Both the position numbers and the translations under genes were made by a program. A stretch of 64,000 nucleotides of DNA from Leishmania infantum JPCM5 (Eukaryota > Euglenozoa > Kinetoplastea > Trypanosomatida > Trypanosomatidae): the NCBI RefSeq assembly GCF_000002875.2, contig NC_009410.2:186001-250000 (forward strand), given 5' to 3'. The notes under the pieces were generated by a model that worked only from the letters and a program-made list of their open reading frames with translations, had not been told where the DNA came from and did no database searches. Shown here piece by piece: positions 59,236 to 64,000 of the stretch; within the stretch, counting starts at the first letter, position 1; every line of letters starts with the position of its first letter.

Positions 59236-61047
59236 CGAGGAAAGGAGACGGGGAACAGGATAGGGAGAAGTGGTGAGCAGCGGAGGCTTTGTAGGTGTAC
59301 GTATGCGTTCCGTGTGCGCGTGTCACGAGGTGAGTCAAGTGACGTTTACGCGGGTGAGGGTGGGGTTGGGGAAGGGGGGAGCGGTTGATCGACTACACGG
59401 TGACTCTCATTGCTTTCCACGGTGTCCTTCTCTCCCTCTCTGTCTGTTTTTCCCGCTTGTCGGTATTGAGCAACAAGGCAGGCGCCCGCACACAAGCGCG
59501 CGCAAGAGCACCCCTTCTCGGCGGCTAATGTGTGGCACTGACTCGTGTGTGCGTGCGTGGTAACAAAGAGGCACAGGAAGGGGAGCGGAGTAAGATGTGT
59601 AGGTGCAGATAGGAGGAGGTAGAGAAGACAAGTAAGGAAGGAGTGGTGGAGAGGCGCGGCTGATGCTATAGACCGGTCCCGCTTGCCTTTTCAGCCGGCG
59701 GAGCAGTGCATCGCGGCGACCCATTCGGTATGCGCTCCTCCCTCTCTCGCTCGCCCTGCACGTCTCGCCACTGCAGCCAGCCTTGCGAGAAGCGGCGAGG
59801 CACACGGGGGGAGAGGGAGAACGAGGCTCCTCCCCTCCCCCTTCCAGCAGCGAAAAGAGAGGCAGCGCGACTGTTAAGGTCACTGCTGCCGTCCTCGTCG
59901 CGCTCTGTCGGCCGCCCTTCAGTAGCAGTGTCGCAACGCACCACCGCTTTGGTCAAGTGCTTCCCCATTTCTTACGTGTTCATCTTCGGAAAGCATCGGG
60001 AGGGCGGAAGGGGCGTGAGGGAGTGCACTCGCGCACGTATTTACAGGCGCATGTGTGCGCGTCTGCCCTCGAGACGTGCTTACGGGGAGGGAGGGAGAGC
60101 AGGCAATGCATATTTTCAGCTCTTTCCAGCACCCCTCCCCCTTTCTCTCTGGCTTCGTCACCCTCCTTCAAGTATTTCAGTCATGGCTTGAGAGCACAGT
60201 GCTCACGGAAGTGTGCCCACACAACCGCAGCGGACGAGGTAGAGAGGGGCCGCATGCAATGGCGCCCTCTTCCCCTCCCTTTATGCCAGAGGAGGGGTCG
60301 CTCCAAAGGCGAGCCAGTTTCAAAATGTGGCTCGCCTGTTGCGCACACTTCAACCGCGAGCTTCAGGAGCGGGAAGCGCGGCTCCGTGTGCTGGGGCGAC
60401 AGTCAGTGGAAACGAGGCCACCTCCGCGCCAGCCACGCTGCCGCCGTGCGCTTGCGAGTGTGTGCGGCTGAAACAGCTTTGTGACGGCGTCCAGCCCCTG
60501 GCGTCCGAGGACGTCTTCATAAGATATCCAAAACTCCTAGCTGCACCGTGATACAGATGGCCACAGCGACGCCGCCTGCACGGCTTCGCGGGTGCTGGCG
60601 TGAGCCACATCGCTGCTCGCGTTATTGGAGACCGCAGAACCGGCCTCTGACCTGGCGCTTTCGACCTCTGCACCACGATCCACTCACCGATACCGCTCGT
60701 AGACGTAGTCCTCCAGATAGCACCAATGCTGCACCACCACCGCCACTGCGCCGTAGGGGTACTCGAACGGCGGCGGCACCGTGCCACCCGGGGCTCGCGT
60801 AGCTTGCCCAGTGAGACGACGCATCCACTCCAGCAGCGATGGTTTCTAGCAGACATTGCAGACGCGGACAGCAGCTGAGAGACCGTGGATAGCACGACAC
60901 AGGGCATCCAGCGCGTCCTTATCGTGTCTGCATATACGCACGCGCCTTTTCGGTGTAGACGCCAAAGGGTAAGCAAAGGGGCGAAGACGGCAGGTATGCC
61001 ACCATCGCCACTACCGCTAGCACGGTGCACTTTATTACACACCTCGT
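59236..61047 (-). other. Intergenic region between REX1 and the FYR-domain gene
   Basis: 1.8 kb. A 46-residue ORF at 60684-60824 is listed separately. The rest shows only overlapping low-complexity frames and pyrimidine-rich mRNA-sense tracts near 59,600-59,900. Confidence 0.55.
60684..60824 (-). CDS. Possible 46-residue small protein
   Basis: A minus-strand ORF from ATG at 60824 to TGA at 60684-60686. The product begins MRRLTGQATRAPGGTVPPP and ends with an aromatic-rich C-terminus (HWCYLEDYVYERYR) preceded by a Val-rich stretch. Third codon positions are overwhelmingly G or C, and the composition is far more protein-like than surrounding frames. An in-frame TAG lies ten codons upstream, so it cannot simply be extended. 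It sits in the middle of an otherwise empty 1.8-kb interval, giving room for its own UTRs. The function is unknown; size and charge suit a small mitochondrial or complex subunit. A 233-codon frame overlapping it on the same strand has a poorer composition. Confidence 0.45.
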   Translation of the reverse strand: MRRLTGQATRAPGGTVPPPFEYPYGAVAVVVQHWCYLEDYVYERYR

Positions 61048-63477
61048 TCACGAGGATGCGGTGGCGGTGGGTGGCACTGCGCCGTCGACAGCGCCCCCCT
61101 CGCGCATGACTGACTCTTGCTGTACCTCTGCTGGCGATGCTCCTGACGCTTCCACACGATGCTTTCCATCGCCATCGTCCGCTATCGTGTGCGCTCCCCC
61201 GTCCCCCTCACCTCCGGCACCGGTGTCGCCACCAGCCGCCGTCTGCTGCGCTGGCCGCTTAGATGTTTTCCTTCCCACACTGCCGTCCGCCGCGGACGAG
61301 GCGTTCTTCAGCAAGTCCAAGAAAGTGCGTTCGCTCGTGTACTGGACCAGGAACCGCGAAAGCCGCTTCCCGGCAACGCTGGTGGATAGCTGCGTCACCT
61401 CCAGAGGGTGCACCATCCGTGGAACCGCCACAGCAGCCACGGCCGTTGATGTCGGACTGCCAACGGCGCTGCTAAGTCCGCTCTTTGCAGTGTCCCTGTC
61501 AATGTTGACATCGCCGTCGTCGTCCCCGTCCTTCGCGCGCGCACCACCGGTCTCTTCCTCCCCTCCGTCCTCGTTGTCGTCGGATTGCTTACCCTCTTCG
61601 CCGCCAGCACCGCCACCCGCAGCCCCACCGTGGCCCTTTCGCCGGCGATTCGCTCCGGCCGCTACCACGCGCTTTGCCGGCACGAGCGCGAGCGGCACCG
61701 CCGCCACCGCCGCCGGCAGCACTGGTCCATCTCCGTACTGCACCTTCCAGCTCTCTTGCAGTAGGTGGGCCGCCTTGTGGTGCTCGCGAAGGGTGAGCGG
61801 GGGGCGCAGCGGCGGGTACGTGTACGCCGGCTCCTCGGCCGGAGCAGGTGGCGCTTCCACTACCACTGCGGCAGGAGAAGCAACGGCGGCGTCACTCCTG
61901 ATGGCCTTGGTGCCCTCCGCGAATGACTCCGAGGACGGCGCTGCGGCAGCGGCCCCGTCCTTCGTCTTCCGTACGCGACGAGCGCGAGCAGGCTGCGCCG
62001 TCGGCACGACGGCGGACGCATCGGCGCCATCCCCAGATGCCTGTTTAGCTTCATCCTCAAGACGCGGACGCTTCCTACGGGGCTTCCTGGCAGCCACCGC
62101 CCCTTTCCCTGCGTCGACAGCGCTGCCGTCATCGTCTTCTGTCCCGGTCACGGTCACCGCCGTCACCTCACCGTCTGCGCCTGCCGCTGCGTGGGCCCCT
62201 GGGGGCTGCTTTGACACACGTCGCCGAGGCTTGCGAGCTGCACCGGGCAGGTGAACCTCTCCTCGCTGGCGGTTCTCGCGTTGCACCGCCCCAGCGTGCG
62301 GCTGGCCGGTCACCGGGCAGAATGCTGTTGTGAGTCCGCAGCTGATGCACGGCGGAGGCAAGTGCGGCTTTCCTGTCGTGGCGCAGAACGGCGTGTCACC
62401 CGAACCGCAGTCCGGGCACACCACAGTAACGGTCACCGGTGCTGGCGCCACCGCCCGTGTACGCGCGGTCTCTGAACTTTTCTTGCTGGACGTGCGCCGC
62501 CGCTTTACCGAGGCAGCAGCCATGATTGCCGCTGCCTCTCCATCGATCGCGGCGACAGACTCTGGCGTGGCGGTAGCCTCGTCGAGGCCTTTCGGCCTGC
62601 GCGTCCGCCGCCTCTTCTCTGGGATTATCGCCGCTCCATCCGTCAAGGGGTGACTGCCAATGATGACTGTGGCGCTCACACCCGCCGTGGATGCCGCCGG
62701 TGATACATCCTTGTCCACCGAAGCGCGACGGCTGGAAGTAGCGCGTCTCTTGCTCGAGCGTGCGTTGCTGTGTGCCTCGGCGGGTGGCTTGGCGGAGCTC
62801 TTCGGCGTTGGCGAGTTGGTGTGGCGGCGCTGCGTCTTTGCCTGGGACTGGGATTGGGACTGGGATTGGGACTGGGACCCGTGAGAGGAGAGAAGACTCG
62901 TGCTGCGTGCGTCCAGTTCCGCCGCGACAGCTGTTACGGTCGAGGTCGCCAGTGCTGCAGCAGAAGAAGCAGCGGCAGCGTCGAAAGCAGCCTGGCCTCC
63001 TGGCAACGCTAACAGCTCGTCGTGGACATCTTTCAAGTGCAGGCCATACAGCCGAATGCCGTTCACCTGCAACTTCGACTTGGAGTCAGCTGGCACTGGC
63101 AGCTGGGCTTGCCGGCCAGGGAAGTCCTTTATGGCATCCTCAAGCGCTTTGCGCCAGGCGGTCGTGGCGGACTTGCTGTCCGTGTATGTCTTGTCGGTGG
63201 GGTTGTCGCTGCGCGTAATAGTGAAGGTGGGCTGCCCCTTTACCCAGCGGATGGTTGCCGTGAAGTACGGCTCATCCCTCAAAGCTGCCGCCGAGGTGGC
63301 GGACGGCGCCTTGTAGGTGAAAGTGGGCTTCGGCGCTTGCCCTGCGGGCTGTTGTGATGACGAGAAGACGGCGCGCTCCATCGTGTAGCCGTCCGGGTAT
63401 ATGACCGGCTTTCCAAACATCGCGCCATGGTGGGTCGAGGTGTGCACCACAGTGCCGATACATGTAATATTCAGCAT
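61048..63477 (-). CDS. FYRN/FYRC-domain protein with Cys-rich motif
   Basis: An 809-residue protein from the first ATG at 63477. The FYRN-type segment is at the very N-terminus (VIYPDGYTMERAVFSS, residues 25-40). A FYRC-type region follows at about 70-165 (PTFTITRSDNPTDKTYTD, TAWRKALEDAI, VNGIRLYGLHLKDVHDELL). FYR domains occur in chromatin proteins such as MLL and TBRG1, so a nuclear role is inferred. At about 354-400 two C-x-x-C pairs alternate with an F-C-x-x-T-G-x-P-H motif seen twice, suggesting a zinc-binding module. The remainder is Ala/Arg/Lys-rich with K/R-R-R-patches that could be nuclear localisation signals. A Ser-Gln dipeptide run (SQSQSQSQ) is encoded by a hexamer repeat. A short ordered block (TSERTFLDLLKNASS) lies near the C-terminus. 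Confidence 0.75.
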   Translation of the reverse strand: MLNITCIGTVVHTSTHHGAMFGKPVIYPDGYTMERAVFSSSQQPAGQAPKPTFTYKAPSATSAAALRDEPYFTATIRWVKGQPTFTITRSDNPTDKTYTDSKSATTAWRKALEDAIKDFPGRQAQLPVPADSKSKLQVNGIRLYGLHLKDVHDELLALPGGQAAFDAAAASSAAALATSTVTAVAAELDARSTSLLSSHGSQSQSQSQSQSQAKTQRRHTNSPTPKSSAKPPAEAHSNARSSKRRATSSRRASVDKDVSPAASTAGVSATVIIGSHPLTDGAAIIPEKRRRTRRPKGLDEATATPESVAAIDGEAAAIMAAASVKRRRTSSKKSSETARTRAVAPAPVTVTVVCPDCGSGDTPFCATTGKPHLPPPCISCGLTTAFCPVTGQPHAGAVQRENRQRGEVHLPGAARKPRRRVSKQPPGAHAAAGADGEVTAVTVTGTEDDDGSAVDAGKGAVAARKPRRKRPRLEDEAKQASGDGADASAVVPTAQPARARRVRKTKDGAAAAAPSSESFAEGTKAIRSDAAVASPAAVVVEAPPAPAEEPAYTYPPLRPPLTLREHHKAAHLLQESWKVQYGDGPVLPAAVAAVPLALVPAKRVVAAGANRRRKGHGGAAGGGAGGEEGKQSDDNEDGGEEETGGARAKDGDDDGDVNIDRDTAKSGLSSAVGSPTSTAVAAVAVPRMVHPLEVTQLSTSVAGKRLSRFLVQYTSERTFLDLLKNASSAADGSVGRKTSKRPAQQTAAGGDTGAGGEGDGGAHTIADDGDGKHRVEASGASPAEVQQESVMREGGAVDGAVPPTATASS
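62844..62879. repeat. In-frame hexanucleotide repeat
   Basis: Six copies of GGGACT/GGGATT-type hexamers within the FYR-domain gene, encoding alternating Ser-Gln on the minus strand. Likely prone to length variation between strains. Confidence 0.85.
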
Positions 63478-64000
63478 CTCTCTCTCTCTCTTTCTCACGG
63501 CGCGCAGCCGCTTCTGTAGCGGAAAACTGCCGGCCGTGTACACTGGCGCTCGGTTCACTTTGTGTTCTGTGTCCTGGAAACGGCCCTGCACAAGCCGAGG
63601 GATGTGATGTCGGCGTGTGGGTGCGTTGGTACGCGGATGTTTCAGCTTCTGTACGGCGTTCTATGGATGTATGTGTATGTGTGTGTGTGTGTGTGTGTGT
63701 GCAATGGTCAATCAGCGCGCCACGGGCTGGTCAACCAAGAGACCGAGGGCGAGTGCTGCTATGAGCGAGTTCAATCGCGTCTTCGTCACAGCGCTCGCCG
63801 CCTTGCACACCCTTGAGGCGTTCTGTTCTTTTTCTGCCTGGATGTGTGTGCTCCTCCCTCTCTTCGTGCGCAAGCGTTGTGTGCGTGGCGATCGGGAAAC
63901 AACCAAAATGAACGACGGCACCGCTGTGGGCCGTCGTGATGCGATGAGGAGCAGCGGAAGCACAAAGATTAAGCGAGCTGGAAGAGATGCGGAGAGAGAA
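63478..64000 (-). other. Right-edge intergenic region
   Basis: Contains the 5' UTR of the FYR-domain gene and a GT microsatellite at 63677-63701. Beyond 63,712 several frames remain open to the window edge on both strands, so a partial gene cannot be excluded or called. Confidence 0.5.
63677..63701. repeat. GT microsatellite
   Basis: Twelve uninterrupted GT units upstream of the FYR-domain gene. Confidence 0.85.

Noticed and set aside
60660..60690. GTGAGT-like 5' splice site at the end of the 46-residue ORF
   Set aside because: Cis-introns are extremely rare in trypanosomatids and no matching branch site and acceptor were found.
60350..61051. 233-codon minus-strand frame overlapping the 46-residue ORF
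   Set aside because: Composition is Arg/Ser/Cys-rich with no domain pattern; the shorter frame has better coding character.
63712..64000. Frames open to the right edge (minus strand ending at 63712, plus strand from 63761)
   Set aside because: Both strands are open at once and neither shows a domain, so no partial gene can be chosen.
1..64000. Search for tRNA, rRNA, CRISPR or bacterial operon features
   Set aside because: No cloverleaf, rRNA core or regular repeat-spacer array was noticed; the DNA is nuclear eukaryotic.

Overview
The window reads as trypanosomatid nuclear DNA, most likely Leishmania. It has no spliceosomal introns, GC-rich third codon positions, long UTRs full of CA/GT and AT microsatellites, polypyrimidine tracts before start codons, and retroposon-like repeats resembling SIDER elements. 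Every gene I can support lies on the minus strand, so the window looks like part of one polycistronic unit transcribed from right to left. The neighbourhood (sphingosine kinase, glutathione-peroxidase-type tryparedoxin peroxidases, asparagine synthetase A, Y14, editosome exonuclease REX1) fits what I remember of Leishmania chromosome 26 and the syntenic part of T. brucei chromosome 7. That placement is from memory and was not searched.

In transcription order (right to left) the genes are: a FYRN/FYRC-domain protein (61.0-63.5 kb); a 46-residue ORF (60.7 kb); REX1/KREX1, a mitochondrial U-specific exonuclease (56.3-59.2 kb); mitochondrial initiation factor IF3 (54.0-55.3 kb); an unrecognised 1084-residue protein (50.2-53.5 kb); bacterial-type asparagine synthetase A (48.3-49.4 kb); cytosolic and then mitochondrial tryparedoxin peroxidase (44.2-44.8 and 42.0-42.6 kb); a small mitochondrial-type protein (39.2-39.6 kb); Y14 (38.2-38.6 kb); a 70-residue membrane protein (37.4-37.6 kb); a 544-residue kinetoplastid protein (34.6-36.2 kb); an IST3/RBMX2-like RRM protein (33.3-33.8 kb); two RCC1-repeat proteins (27.3-32.5 and 23.5-26.0 kb); a 4.8-kb stretch without a gene; a 2038-residue protein with a split RMD5-type RING (12.6-18.7 kb); a trypsin-fold/armadillo protein lacking its catalytic His (8.3-11.6 kb); sphingosine kinase (3.5-6.3 kb); and a pentapeptide-repeat protein cut by the left edge.

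The genes do not form a pathway operon; in these organisms neighbours are cotranscribed whatever their function. Some local themes exist: mitochondrial gene expression (REX1, IF3), RNA-binding splicing or exon-junction proteins (Y14, IST3-like), and thiol peroxidases.

The most striking structure is a pair of ~920-bp near-identical inverted repeats (40.06-40.98 and 46.55-47.47 kb) that precisely enclose the two peroxidase genes. The two coding cores differ by a single base in about 480. Each arm contains a SIDER-like element, and a further copy lies at 22.2-22.8 kb in direct orientation to the right arm. Other unusual items are the split RING, the apparent pseudoprotease with an alternative membrane-tail frame, a C-terminal SKI on the mitochondrial peroxidase, a G-run-rich GC island at 37.7-38.1 kb, and a low-GC segment at 32.5-37.7 kb.
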